Assembly: GCF_964204645.1 (NCBI RefSeq)
Contig: NC_134026.1
Span: forward strand, 12,858,450 to 12,922,449
DNA length: 64,000 nucleotides
Source of the DNA: Tubulanus polymorphus
Taxonomy: Eukaryota; Nemertea; Palaeonemertea; Tubulaniformes; Tubulanidae
Reading direction: 5' to 3'
This document shows positions 1 through 12,911 of the stretch, piece after piece (within the stretch, counting starts at the first letter, position 1; the number at the start of each line of letters is the position of its first letter). The translations under genes were made by a program, and so were the position numbers. Below the pieces are notes generated by a model. That model saw only the letters and a list, made by a program, of their open reading frames with translations. It did not search any database and was not told where the DNA came from.

Positions 1-3000
1 GATGCGTACATTAGTCCGCTTGATCTATAACTATTATGCAACAGAGTATTTTGCATTCAGAAAAATCGTTCTGTTTTCGTTTTCATTATTCAGCAATAGG
101 GCATAACAGTTCATGCAAGGAAAACCACAGTCAGTCGAGATTACCCTTACAGTTGTATGTTAAATACGAATATTGTGTAGACGAAACTAGTGCCGAAATT
201 GTTGTATTAAATAAATGGGTTTTAGTATATAAATCTTGATTGATATAAATCTCTTAGCTGGGACATGATGGAAAACATCAGAATAAACTAGTTTCCTCCT
301 TAACAAAATAGCATTAACAAGGTTAAACAATACAAATAGTATAGGCTAAATCGTTCAGCAGAAAAATGAAATTCATTTCAATTCTTAGTCTGTGGTCCTC
401 CCAATCAACATCGTCATAGAACATTTTCCGGCAGATGTAAAGCATTAACCACTTAATACCTTACCACAGTATAATCTTCTGTAAATGCTTCAAGGCCCAT
501 GGGCCGCTTGTTACCCTCCGATCCTCAGATTTTGGAACTCATTGGCAGGAAGAGCAATGAAAAATTTAAAAAGTAAACAACATTCAATTTTATTTTTTTG
601 ATTAATTCTGTTTTCTGATACTAATGATACTCTAAAGGAAAGTACTGATTTTATGGCATAAAACTACTGTTGCTTAATCGGAAGCTACTGACGGACATTC
701 ATTAAAACTACTCATGTGAGCTTAGTTTTACTGAGATAAATATGTAATACTACTGATGTTGAAATTTTATGGGTAAGCAGGTTTGATACCATATTAACTA
801 TTTTGAAACTTGTTACATCGCTACAATGTAACTTTCTGTAAAACATTGAAAACTAGATCATTCTTCTTCTACTGCGTCATGAAGGTATAAGGCCCGTGAG
901 CCTCTTGTATTTTTATTTACCTTTGTCAGCGATATGAAGTTGGCATTGAGCCAATTCATGTAAAATCGTAGTACATTTTTTGTGTGAGCATATGTTTTAT
1001 TGGTTGTCGGCCTAAACGATATATAATCGATGCGATTGAATACATGGCGAACCTCCATCGATGACATGGTCAACTTTGTTAAAATTCTACAAAAACTGTT
1101 TTTGGCGGGAAAATTCTTAGCTCTTGTGTATTAAATTGCAATGACCTTTATTTGGGGGTGTCGTCTCTAGTATCGAATGTGATTGGCTGTTTCTGGGATA
1201 CACGGGGAATTCTGGCGCTACTAAAATAACCATGGGAAAGCTATGAATGGCGAACGTTTGATTGGACTAGGTGCCGTAAAAGTGCGAATTCCAAATGCTC
1301 ATTGCTGGTGAGAATATAATTATTTCACATATCCGCCATAGGTATTGTTTCATTTTAATCCCCGGGGATGGTTATGATTGTCATTGAAGTGTAAGAGAAC
1401 ATTCACTTACAGATAAGGCCTCCATGTGCGCGCAGAGTGCATTAGACTGTTACACACACAATTGTACAGTATACACTACTATATATAGTGCTACTGTAAT
1501 AACACTGCTTTCTGGCGCGTGCACGTTTGACATGAAAATACGCTTTAAGCCATCCCAAAATAATTGTCTGTTTGCCGTAACACCGACTCAAGTTTTCAGG
1601 ATGAATCGGTAGGAAGGTAGAAATTTTTTTTTGTAAAATTTTTGGTAAAAAAAAAAAGAATTTATCACCTTTTCTTACATGGAAACAATATCACGAATCT
1701 CGTCGTGCACGGGAAATTTGTGTTAAGCCTAGATTCGAAGAATAATTCTAAAATTATAACTTCGTCCAGAGCGTCATCTCTGTGTTCAAAATGAAATAGT
1801 ACATTGAATATATGCGCGCTACATTACCAGCTTAAATGTAGTCATTAAGAATGAGTGGGAGCTTATTGGAACACTGCCAGTTTCCTGAAAAATTTAAACT
1901 AGGCTACATGTCAAGGCATGTTTTCACACTTCAAACATACGTAGTTCATGCATCCGTAGTGGGTCTGCCGTTTTAATAAAGAATAAAATTTATTTCAATA
2001 AATCCCAGAAAAAAGTTTTCACTCGGCACCTTTGAAGTCGGGTCGGTCAGGTTAATGCAAATAAACAGACCATTATTTTGGGATGGCCTTATGAATAATC
2101 TTTTAAACTTTTATAGCAGAAGATGAGCGCTGTGTTTGATTTGTAGCAAATTGTAATTTCTTGTGACCTGAAAATACTTAGCAGCCAACTAGTTCTAGGT
2201 CTGAATATTTTAGTGGTAGAATCCAGGATTTTTATCGATCTACTTGCATACGCCGATATTTTACGGTACCGGTATTTTATCTTCCACAGCCATACATTGG
2301 AAGAGATTTCCAAGACTCAATATTCAGCCATCCTCCGATTGCTGACATCATATGAATTTTGTTCTAGAATTATTCATATTGTGAAAAATACTTTTTCAAA
2401 ATATTGGATAGTTTCCCTGCCGCGCCTATTTGTACCCTACTAAATGTTGTGCGTGGACCGTAAACAATGTATATCTTTGGTCTTATTTGACTACAAAATA
2501 ATTCTTTGAGAAAGTTAAAATACAATATAAACTTATAGAACTTTGAAGTCATGAATTAAAAAGATTAAAAGTAATGCAGTAAAGGCAGTAAAGCCCTTGA
2601 TCCAAACAACCTCTAGCTTTTTCAAGGTAAACTGCACTTTGCCCATGGGCAATTTATTCATACAATGGGAGCAAATTTTAATTTCATGGTTTCCAGAGCT
2701 AAGGCCCTTGTGACTGCAACTTAGCATATATTCATACATATCATTCATTGAAGCATTATCCATTCGCCAAATTGTAGTGAGCTGAATTTTGAAAATGGGC
2801 CTCGTTAAAATTGATAAGAGCTTTTTCGCGAAAATCTGAACGCAAAAATATCAGAAAGCAAAGACTCCTTTATGATTAGCTTAGCTGCAGAAATCAGCAG
2901 GTGTTCACGTGAACCCGTGGTATCGTATACTGTTTAATTTCGGGGTATTATTTTAAGATTTAAAATTGTATTTCAAGATTGATTTCTGTGAAGTTTTTAG

Positions 3001-3219
3001 AATTTGGTTTTTGGGAGGAACATTTTTATTTTTGCAGTACTGAAAATATCATTGACAATTATGCAAAGTCCAGAAAGAATAACTTTTTCACGAAATGCAT
3101 GGACGACCTTGATATGTTAATTAGCCATTTGCTCAAACCGCAAATTCAATCAAATTTCATTCTGCAAAAAATCTACTTTATTGAACAAGGTTAAACAGCA
3201 AATCCAATTTAATGTTGTT
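1..3219. repeat. Long repeat E, copy 1 (partial; window starts inside it)
   Basis: This stretch is repeated almost base for base at 5045-8263, an offset of 5044. One visible difference is ATG at 1424 against ACG in copy 2. The longest open frames are about 76 codons, and all have the same counterpart in copy 2, so near-identity rather than selection explains them. No transposase, reverse transcriptase or terminal inverted repeat was recognised. A diverged relative lies at 31736-35500. It could be part of a segmental or tandem duplication, or a large nonautonomous element. Confidence 0.85.
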
Positions 3220-3352
3220 ATAATTACGTTTTCATACCGTGTTTGAATGAAAAGTTTTTATAATAAATAAACTTTCAATGAATATTATAATTACGTTTTC
3301 ATACCGTGTTTGAATGAAAAGTTTTTATAATAAATAAACTTTCAATGAATAT
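3219..3352. repeat. Two-copy 67-bp direct tandem repeat
   Basis: A 67-bp AT-rich unit starting TATAATTACG at 3219 is repeated exactly from 3286. It sits exactly where copy 1 of repeat E stops matching copy 2, so it may mark the duplication junction. The following 3353-3739 shows no gene or recognised element. Confidence 0.85.
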
Positions 3353-3739
3353 TTTATCGTTTCCTGAAAAATACTAAGTAGTAGACAAGTATGAATAAAC
3401 GTCGTGATAAATATTTCTTCAGCTGGTAAAACCTGGGGTTAAAGACTCATTGACTTATATGTGGTTTTTACTGTATTTCGTGTGGCCAGGCTTTTTTATT
3501 TTGAAGGTAGGTTTAATGTTGGAAGGCGAAATAAAAATGAAAATGAAATTGTTTTTTTGTATTTTCTTATGAAACGATTATTTTCCTGACTTTATTAATA
3601 GACATTTTCACCCTTGGGGAAAACCCACTACTCAACCTTTCATCACCCGATAGTGGCAGCACCTGCCTGATTGATACCTTTTCCATAATACTTAGTAGAT
3701 TCACTCCTGGGAAAAGATCGATATTGCTAAATTAATGCT

Positions 3740-5044
3740 ACATTTTGAACATTATGTCTGGGTTAATTGAGGTTTTTAGCATTGGTTGATGTCTATGACC
3801 TCATGCCATTGCTAGTAGAATGGATCGAAAGTCGTAGTCGAAAAAAGCACTGACTTCTCATTTTCATAGTTACTTCAAATTGTAACTACGTTCCCGTAAA
3901 ACAGAAGACAGAGCTGAAAATGACTCAAAATAATTTTTCAATTATTCCCAACAAGATTGCATTGCCAGATTTCTGATTTAATGGCCAAAAAAGTTATTCT
4001 ATCGCATTTTTCTCATTAGTTATCTGGTGGATGAGAGGGGGTTATGCAATCGGCTAGTGATATGTCCGCATTGACATTGGCAGTAAAGAATGGGGAATGG
4101 CCTCTTCTGAATAGAAAAACATGAAATTATGTACCTCCGATTTATAAATATCATAGTGTTTTAATATCACTGTTATTCCAACTATCAGTATTCATCGGAT
4201 TAATTGGGATTAATTTTCGGCGTCAGAATACGTAATTCTAGAGCAGTGGTACAACAGGCCTTCTCTTGACTGAAGCCCGTACAGGTAAATTATGTGATTG
4301 TGCGGGAACGCCTTTACAAAAGTTAAAACCATTTCATGATGTCACGAAACATTAAATGGTAAACGGTAGGCTAACACCATGATATGATTCCACCAATGAA
4401 GACGGATAATTTTATTCAATTTTACCATAGTTGTTTATAGGGGGTATATCATTGTTAAAGTATGCCGAGAACGACCATGTTGTATCATCAATCAGTTGAC
4501 TGACAGTTTATTGTAAAATTCCATCGGTTCAGCTATATTCTACAATAAGTTTTCACTTTAAGATGCCCAACCCGCCTCCGGCGCACTCACCAGGCGGTAG
4601 CAGCCACTCAGCAGATAGATTCGCTTTGAAATGCACGCTGGAAAAAAAACTTTTATCTTTTCCACGCATTGAACACCATAACAGTGATTAAATTTCAACA
4701 TTGTTTGTCGTGAATTGCAATATGCGATGGTTATTTGCCGCTACTGTAGTTCTTTTCGGAATTCAATCCAGCGGCTTCGGTAGCTCAGTGAGGTAAGGCG
4801 TGATGCTGTTGCATGCACTATCTGTGCTGAGTGACAAGTGGGTTCGAGTCCTGCTGACTGCTTACAACACTTGTGTGCAGGCAACACTTCAAAGGCCGTC
4901 CAGTCGTGAGGTTAAATGAACAAAACAATAGGGTTAAAAACTAAGGTCCGAACGACGTAAACAATCAAAAACAGTCAAACAAGCAATCATCAGCCTGCCT
5001 CAATAGTGACACCAATGCCGGCATTGCTCTCTGTGCGACGTTTT
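3740..5044. repeat. Repeat E, proximal part preceding copy 2
   Basis: This segment matches 31736-32990 with many substitutions; for example, the text around 3783 matches that around 31740, and 4785-4862 matches 32703-32795. It runs directly into copy 2 at 5045, just as 31736-32990 runs into 32991-35500. The repeat unit is therefore at least about 4.5 kb, from 3740 to 8263. No coding potential was recognised. Confidence 0.7.
4784..4862 (+). repeat. tRNA-like (SINE head) segment
   Basis: An A-box-like TAGCTCAGTGAGG near 4790 is followed by a perfect B-box-type GGTTCGAGTCC near 4841. The A-to-B spacing and lack of a closing acceptor stem argue against a functional tRNA. The same segment recurs at 32703-32795 inside the diverged repeat E copy. 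It is best read as a tRNA-derived SINE head captured within repeat E. Confidence 0.5.
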
Positions 5045-8000
5045 GATGCGTACATTAGTCCGCTTGATCTATAACTATTATGCAACAGAGTATTTTGCAT
5101 TCAGAAAAATCGTTCTGTTTTCGTTTTCATTATTCAGCAATAGGGCATAACAGTTCATGCAAGGAAAACCACAGTCAGTCGAGATTACCCTTACAGTTGT
5201 ATGTTAAATACGAATATTGTGTAGACGAAACTAGTGCCGAAATTGTTGTATTAAATAAATGGGTTTTAGTATATAAATCTTGATTGATATAAATCTCTTA
5301 GCTGGGACATGATGGAAAACATCAGAATAAACTAGTTTCCTCCTTAACAAAATAGCATTAACAAGGTTAAACAATACAAATAGTATAGGCTAAATCGTTC
5401 AGCAGAAAAATGAAATTCATTTCAATTCTTAGTCTGTGGTCCTCCCAATCAACATCGTCATAGAACATTTTCCGGCAGATGTAAAGCATTAACCACTTAA
5501 TACCTTACCACAGTATAATCTTCTGTAAATGCTTCAAGGCCCATGGGCCGCTTGTTACCCTCCGATCCTCAGATTTTGGAACTCATTGGCAGGAAGAGCA
5601 ATGAAAAATTTAAAAAGTAAACAACATTCAATTTTATTTTTTTGATTAATTCTGTTTTCTGATACTAATGATACTCTAAAGGAAAGTACTGATTTTATGG
5701 CATAAAACTACTGTTGCTTAATCGGAAGCTACTGACGGACATTCATTAAAACTACTCATGTGAGCTTAGTTTTACTGAGATAAATATGTAATACTACTGA
5801 TGTTGAAATTTTATGGGTAAGCAGGTTTGATACCATATTAACTATTTTGAAACTTGTTACATCGCTACAATGTAACTTTCTGTAAAACATTGAAAACTAG
5901 ATCATTCTTCTTCTACTGCGTCATGAAGGTATAAGGCCCGTGAGCCTCTTGTATTTTTATTTACCTTTGTCAGCGATATGAAGTTGGCATTGAGCCAATT
6001 CATGTAAAATCGTAGTACATTTTTTGTGTGAGCATATGTTTTATTGGTTGTCGGCCTAAACGATATATAATCGATGCGATTGAATACATGGCGAACCTCC
6101 ATCGATGACATGGTCAACTTTGTTAAAATTCTACAAAAACTGTTTTTGGCGGGAAAATTCTTAGCTCTTGTGTATTAAATTGCAATGACCTTTATTTGGG
6201 GGTGTCGTCTCTAGTATCGAATGTGATTGGCTGTTTCTGGGATACACGGGGAATTCTGGCGCTACTAAAATAACCATGGGAAAGCTATGAATGGCGAACG
6301 TTTGATTGGACTAGGTGCCGTAAAAGTGCGAATTCCAAATGCTCATTGCTGGTGAGAATATAATTATTTCACATATCCGCCATAGGTATTGTTTCATTTT
6401 AATCCCCGGGGATGGTTATGATTGTCATTGAAGTGTAAGAGAACATTCACTTACAGATAAGGCCTCCACGTGCGCGCAGAGTGCATTAGACTGTTACACA
6501 CACAATTGTACAGTATACACTACTATATATAGTGCTACTGTAATAACACTGCTTTCTGGCGCGTGCACGTTTGACATGAAAATACGCTTTAAGCCATCCC
6601 AAAATAATTGTCTGTTTGCCGTAACACCGACTCAAGTTTTCAGGATGAATCGGTAGGAAGGTAGAAATTTTTTTTTGTAAAATTTTTGGTAAAAAAAAAA
6701 AGAATTTATCACCTTTTCTTACATGGAAACAATATCACGAATCTCGTCGTGCACGGGAAATTTGTGTTAAGCCTAGATTCGAAGAATAATTCTAAAATTA
6801 TAACTTCGTCCAGAGCGTCATCTCTGTGTTCAAAATGAAATAGTACATTGAATATATGCGCGCTACATTACCAGCTTAAATGTAGTCATTAAGAATGAGT
6901 GGGAGCTTATTGGAACACTGCCAGTTTCCTGAAAAATTTAAACTAGGCTACATGTCAAGGCATGTTTTCACACTTCAAACATACGTAGTTCATGCATCCG
7001 TAGTGGGTCTGCCGTTTTAATAAAGAATAAAATTTATTTCAATAAATCCCAGAAAAAAGTTTTCACTCGGCACCTTTGAAGTCGGGTCGGTCAGGTTAAT
7101 GCAAATAAACAGACCATTATTTTGGGATGGCCTTATGAATAATCTTTTAAACTTTTATAGCAGAAGATGAGCGCTGTGTTTGATTTGTAGCAAATTGTAA
7201 TTTCTTGTGACCTGAAAATACTTAGCAGCCAACTAGTTCTAGGTCTGAATATTTTAGTGGTAGAATCCAGGATTTTTATCGATCTACTTGCATACGCCGA
7301 TATTTTACGGTACCGGTATTTTATCTTCCACAGCCATACATTGGAAGAGATTTCCAAGACTCAATATTCAGCCATCCTCCGATTGCTGACATCATATGAA
7401 TTTTGTTCTAGAATTATTCATATTGTGAAAAATACTTTTTCAAAATATTGGATAGTTTCCCTGCCGCGCCTATTTGTACCCTACTAAATGTTGTGCGTGG
7501 ACCGTAAACAATGTATATCTTTGGTCTTATTTGACTACAAAATAATTCTTTGAGAAAGTTAAAATACAATATAAACTTATAGAACTTTGAAGTCATGAAT
7601 TAAAAAGATTAAAAGTAATGCAGTAAAGGCAGTAAAGCCCTTGATCCAAACAACCTCTAGCTTTTTCAAGGTAAACTGCACTTTGCCCATGGGCAATTTA
7701 TTCATACAATGGGAGCAAATTTTAATTTCATGGTTTCCAGAGCTAAGGCCCTTGTGACTGCAACTTAGCATATATTCATACATATCATTCATTGAAGCAT
7801 TATCCATTCGCCAAATTGTAGTGAGCTGAATTTTGAAAATGGGCCTCGTTAAAATTGATAAGAGCTTTTTCGCGAAAATCTGAACGCAAAAATATCAGAA
7901 AGCAAAGACTCCTTTATGATTAGCTTAGCTGCAGAAATCAGCAGGTGTTCACGTGAACCCGTGGTATCGTATACTGTTTAATTTCGGGGTATTATTTTAA

Positions 8001-8263
8001 GATTTAAAATTGTATTTCAAGATTGATTTCTGTGAAGTTTTTAGAATTTGGTTTTTGGGAGGAACATTTTTATTTTTGCAGTACTGAAAATATCATTGAC
8101 AATTATGCAAAGTCCAGAAAGAATAACTTTTTCACGAAATGCATGGACGACCTTGATATGTTAATTAGCCATTTGCTCAAACCGCAAATTCAATCAAATT
8201 TCATTCTGCAAAAAATCTACTTTATTGAACAAGGTTAAACAGCAAATCCAATTTAATGTTGTT
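5045..8263. repeat. Long repeat E, copy 2
   Basis: Nearly identical to 1-3219. After 8263 the sequence differs from copy 1, continuing ...GTTTTATTGAGC instead of entering the 67-bp tandem. The internal open frames are the same short ones as in copy 1. Near-identity over 3.2 kb implies a recent duplication, or two haplotypes joined in the assembly. Confidence 0.85.
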
Positions 8264-9400
8264 TTATTGAGCAAATTTCAGAAAATTCAATTCTATTCCG
8301 CATTCAAATCAATAAGACCAAGGGAAGAGATTTATCTAAGGTATTTGTTCCTGTCAGCTCCAGTCGCTGTCTGTGCTACTTATGAAAACACGATTGAATT
8401 GTGTAAATTATTTGCCTGGGATTGACTAGTCTATCGCTGGGAGTTTATTTGGACAAAACCCACAGAATGCATCATTTGCTATTTTATGAAAAGTTGACAG
8501 GCTTGCCATGGTGCCCCTTGGGGCTCGTGTTAGAAGAATTAGGTAGTTATACAAATTAACCGACGACGAATTAAGTGAGTTTAACTGTGTGTATATATAT
8601 ATATATGTCAAAAAAGCTGGGTTGACTGGCATAGGCCTAATGCAACATAGTCAAAATATGTACTTGGCTACCTATATTCCAGAGGGAGTGGGTTGTTCAG
8701 TAGGGGCAATTATTAGGCTACTAATCACCTTGATCTTTCATATATATATTTGTATTCCCAAAGGGCCCACCAGCACTACGCTCAAAGCTCAAAGCTTTAA
8801 GCACACTCGAACTCAATTTCATTAGTCTGTTTATTTTACTACTAATGGGCGAATTGAACGGATGAAGCAAAAATATATTTCGTAATTTGTTTTTCGTTAT
8901 GGTGCGCAAAGTTGAAAGCTGTGGGTTTCATATTTTTTGAGAAATTAACCAAAAAGTCTCAAAAATTCGATTTATTTGAGCACATTTTTTATGCAGCATC
9001 TTTAACTGTCCAAAATAACACATGTGAAATTCAATGCTATTTGTGTCGGAAGAACTTTATCTCGTCAAGATCCGAAGCTTTTTTCGGTAGTTATGGGGCT
9101 TTCAAAGACGAAACCCCCCAAAATCTCGGTTATGTATAATTTGTGTTGAACTGGCTTGAATGACGTCATAGCATTCATTGAATATGTAAATGAGGTCGAT
9201 CAGCAGGTGCTAAGTAAAATGGCGGCACAATTGAAGAGGTTCATATTCATCATTTCTAGCGCGAATACTGATACTCACGGCGTATGATATAACGATTTAT
9301 TGTGTGGGATGTGTTCAATGATTCATCTAGTTTTGAAGTATAACTACACATCCATAATGGTAAAAATCTCTTTCTTCAGACATGATGTTTCATACAAACT
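8264..9400. other. Intergenic or intronic stretch, repeat fragments only
   Basis: No gene is supported. A short (TA)n run lies near 8590-8606. The text at 8480-8530 and 8720-8780 resembles pieces of the dispersed TCCG repeat family (compare 36060-36110 and 42240-42285). An ATG in good context near 9219 opens a 22-codon frame that is too short to call. Confidence 0.4.
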
Positions 9401-9835
9401 CTTTGATTGTCCCCTGCGCGGCGTAAAAAATAAACTTTTTAAAGGGGAAATGGAATGACCATCCCTAATGTCAATCATCTGGTGAAAAAAGGTACAATTT
9501 GATAAGTGAAACATGACGAAAATAAATGGGATTATCGTAACACTAGCTCATAACTGTTTTCAATTATCACTTACCACAAACAGCATTCGAAACCTCTTTT
9601 TCAGTAATCTGTCCTGGGTGAAATTATACGTTTCATAAACAAAAATCACGACTTGAGGAAATGTACTGAGTGCCTATATTGTTATTGGAAAATTTAATTT
9701 TATAAGTCATGACATAAATGAAGAAATAATACGCAAATACTGTGCAATACCACAGTACCTGATCATTCAGTACATCATCATAATTATCAGAATCATGGCA
9801 CCCATGGTTTGCCTCAGTATCCTTGTGAGTTTCAT
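9400..9835 (-). CDS. Possible minus-strand exons of an unidentified gene
   Basis: Two stretches look like exons. 9759-9835 is preceded on the minus strand by TTTTGCAG and followed by a GT donor; it reads 25 acidic codons beginning ETHKDTEANHG. 9575-9608 is preceded by CCCAGGACAG and followed by GTAAGT. The second exon continues the first in phase, and a third acceptor at 9478 would lead quickly to a stop. No domain was recognised. Both exons lie outside the inverted-repeat element at 10650-12911, so they may belong to a separate gene. RNA evidence would be needed to raise confidence. Confidence 0.25.
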
Positions 9836-10925
9836 CTGCAAAATTTTAAGAAATCATTAGTAATAGTATGCAGATAAGCCCCTTTCAAGGCTGGACAGAT
9901 AGTGATTTAAAAAGAGTTCATTGTGTAATCTAGGCCTACTCTAATTATTTAACCTATGAAAAAGCTAGGAATGGACATGTTGTACTTTGCAATGCATCAA
10001 TCATGAAATACTTTGCAATGCATCAATCATAAATGAAATAAAGTTTGGATGAATTTGATTTAATTGATTTGGTACACGCCACAGATTTTACCGATTACAG
10101 TACATTCAATTTATATCGTCGACTATAAATATTTGATGAAACGCAATGATACTCGCCTTGGAACTTTAATTCAAATAGCAGACAGACTGTTCTAACTTAG
10201 AAATAAAGCATGAAAATTGATTAAAACGGTAAATGTTTGCATGTGTGCCTGTATGCTTACTTCTAGTCCTTTGCTAACCGTAGTGGTTCGAATCCTGTAA
10301 ATACCTGATATTTTTTAAAGTCTTTTTTGATTATTTATATTTTTATAAACTCAACAGCGAATGCAAAAACATATAATAACCTTTTTATGAATTAAGCCAA
10401 ATGAAAATCTAAACTCTATAGACTTTCAATGGTTGAATGGACACTTGTACTTGGTTTTTGTACGTTACGGCCTGGTAGTGATCGAACCATCCATTAACAA
10501 TGTTATTCTGTTTTGAAAATATGTCTTGTAATGAGAAGAGTCATGTAACTATTCTTATTCCAAAGATGCATTTTATGACAAAATATATTCACAATCACAC
10601 ATGACATGTGCTCATGTGTTATTCACACAAGTGATGTGCTCCACAACATGGTAAGCGATTTTTTCTACCGGCCACAGTTAGGTTTCGCACTGCGCATGTT
10701 CTGAATATACCGGAAGTAAACAAACCGTGACGTACGCGGAAGTAAAGCACATGGCTAGTCAAAAGTCAATTACAGTGTCAATAGGTATACGTTATTCTGC
10801 GATGATAAATCGAAATTTTAAAGTTAAAATCTGAAAAGATTTCCGATCCGTTTCCTTCTATGACAGGTTGTAAATATTGAGACAAAAATAAAATGGAATT
10901 CAGCATATAGAATGAATTTACTGTG

Positions 10926-10957
10926 TTTATTTCTTATCATGAATTTAAGTGTTTATT
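10926..10957 (-). terminator. Polyadenylation signals of the protease/PHD gene
   Basis: Two AATAAA hexamers on the minus strand (plus-strand TTTATT at 10952-10957 and 10926-10931) lie within 40 bases after the TAA stop of the PHD exon. They are still inside the inverted-repeat element. Confidence 0.45.
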
Positions 10958-10960
10958 TCT

Positions 10961-12739
10961 TTACTTAGTACAGTACTGCTTGCAGAAAATACATTTCCAA
11001 TCAAAATTTAGAATTATCTTTCGGTTTAAAGTATGAGGTAGATACACCACATGGTACAATCGATAGCAATAGTTGCATTCCTCCTAGAAAAGAAATAACA
11101 GAACTGTATATTGATATTGATTAATGTTCATTTATATATGAGTGCTTCTGTCTTAACAATCAAAGCATAAAACATGACTTTGACCCTCCCTGCAATTACT
11201 AGCCATAATTCCCTTGTTACATTGTATATTCTTTTGGTCTTTTTAATTTATCTCACCTAAATCTATTCAAGTTATACTTACCCAATCAGAAGACTTGCCA
11301 TTTTCATTTCCACAGACATGGCATATGTTACTTATATCATCTAGGATAAAAGGAGAAAGATAGCCAATCAGTTTGTGTAAGCCTATACAGTATTAGTACA
11401 CTGTTGCGGCAAATGGAAAACATGGCATAATAACAAAATTGGCATTATAAAGACTGGAACTTTCATCAAATTTGAGTTAGATTGGGCAATTTGGTTCTCT
11501 GAAATGGCATGTAGCGAGCACTGGCATTAAAATTAAAAAGGATTGCATTATAATGAACTTTGAATTTAATAACTATAAGGTCGAGGGCCTACCTGATTCA
11601 TTAACAGTGGCTGATGTCCAACGATGTGAATTTGCATTTACTGTTGAAATATGGGTCGTGTCAGTACCTTGAAGAACACTGCCAGCATACTGTTGAATAC
11701 ACATATGTAATTGAATGAAATTTGTTAAACAATAATCAATAATATTGAAATTAAACAAATCAATCCTACCAAAGTAGTCAGCACGCCACAACTATGCCCA
11801 TCAAGTTGTTTCTGGTGAGGCGGTTCGATTATGGACCATTCAATATCATCAATGTCATGTCTACCAAGGGCTGTGGCTCAGTAAGTCAAGTAGGACCTTA
11901 CATTGAGATGAGAAATAGTTTGGAAATTATACATAATACATTGACATCGATAGAGAATAACGCAGTTTTCATAATGATTTCTTACTTAATATTCTTCAGT
12001 GCTTGAGCTTTTTTAAAATCAGATGCTCCAAACGGATCAAGGTAGACGATTTCATAGTTTTTGGGCTTGATCATCTGATATGAATAAAAAAATGCATTAT
12101 TTCTAAATACTTAATATTTGACAAATAAATACCGAAATTATCAAATAATTATAATTCTACATACAACCAGAACCCAATGATTACTATCCTTGTTGTAGCC
12201 GCCAATGATCATATATTTGTTTTCCAAATTTATCTAGTAATCAAATAGATTTTATGAGGAGTCTCAAAAGTAAATGAAAAACGAGAAAAGTTATCAAAGT
12301 ACTTCATACTTTCTTGAATAGACTATATTTGTATCGTGATTTGTTTCCTGCGACAATCGGGGTTATTATATAAGAATCAATAACCGTACAGTCATACATA
12401 CTTTTTTCAGCTTTAAGGGCTAGGGCCATGTTTATCACCTGAATAAAGAGCAAAAGATATTGATATGAAGTTCAATGAAAAAATGCGCATGGGATGATTT
12501 ATTATCCAGTAACAATACATGTTGTCTAGAACTGTATGAGATACTAATTAATACAAACAAGAGTTTTAAGATCTTCCGAAACAACACACTACTTACTCAC
12601 TAGTAATAACATAGGAATTTAATTTCAAGGACCGCAATCCCTCATCGGTCAAGAGATGACTACCAGATTTGGCAACTACTGTTCTGAGTATTGGATCTTC
12701 CTTTTTGTCCAAAATACATTGGACATGAAAAAACATCAT
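10961..12739 (-). CDS. Spliced gene: C48 (Ulp1-like) cysteine protease fragment plus C-terminal PHD finger
   Basis: Exons on the minus strand, in order: 12601-12739 opens with MMFFHVQ and ends at a GTGAGT donor. 12165-12233 (23 codons, phase 0 at both ends) contains NHWVLV, the His-Trp motif of C48 proteases. 11986-12074 continues in phase with YLDPFG, which supplies the catalytic Asp. 11282-11340 contains CHVCG. 10961-11083 contains ECNYC, LYH and WKCIFC, then a TAA stop, with AATAAA signals shortly downstream (10952-10957 and 10926-10931 on the plus strand). Together the last two exons form a C4HC3 PHD-type zinc finger, except that the Cys after the His is Tyr. The Gln-Cys half of the protease catalytic site was not found, and the link between the first and second exons is unresolved. 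Ulp1-like domains with terminal PHD fingers are known from several eukaryotic DNA-transposon proteins. Role here: probably a transposon-borne protein, perhaps inactive. Confidence 0.5.
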
Positions 12740-12911
12740 TTGTGGCACACGTATTTCATGTAGAAGATAGAGAGAAAAAGAATTAATTTCAATTGCGACT
12801 TACATGTGTTGAACTTTACTTCCGCGTACGTCACGGTTTGTTTACTTCCGGTATATTCAGAACATGCGCAGAGCGAAATCTAACTGTGGCCGGTAGAAAA
12901 AATCGCTTACC

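Larger units (their letters stand above)
10650..12911. mobile_element. DNA transposon with 98-bp terminal inverted repeats
   Basis: 10650-10747 and 12814-12911 are inverted copies differing at only about two of 98 positions; both contain the run CGGAAGTAAACAAACCGTGA in opposite orientation. Outside these arms, CACATGTG-rich sequence (about 10570-10649 and 12912-13010) is loosely mirrored and may be the true outer end. No target-site duplication could be fixed. The interior holds a spliced gene whose start and polyadenylation signals both lie between the arms. No transposase catalytic core was recognised, so the element may be nonautonomous or deleted. Confidence 0.75.

Noticed and set aside
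4784-4862. Genuine tRNA gene
   Set aside because: The A-to-B box spacing is too long, and no acceptor stem closes.
12401-12437. Extra exon of the protease gene (VINMALALKAEK)
   Set aside because: Splice sites look good, but its phase does not fit the next exon, so it is not included.
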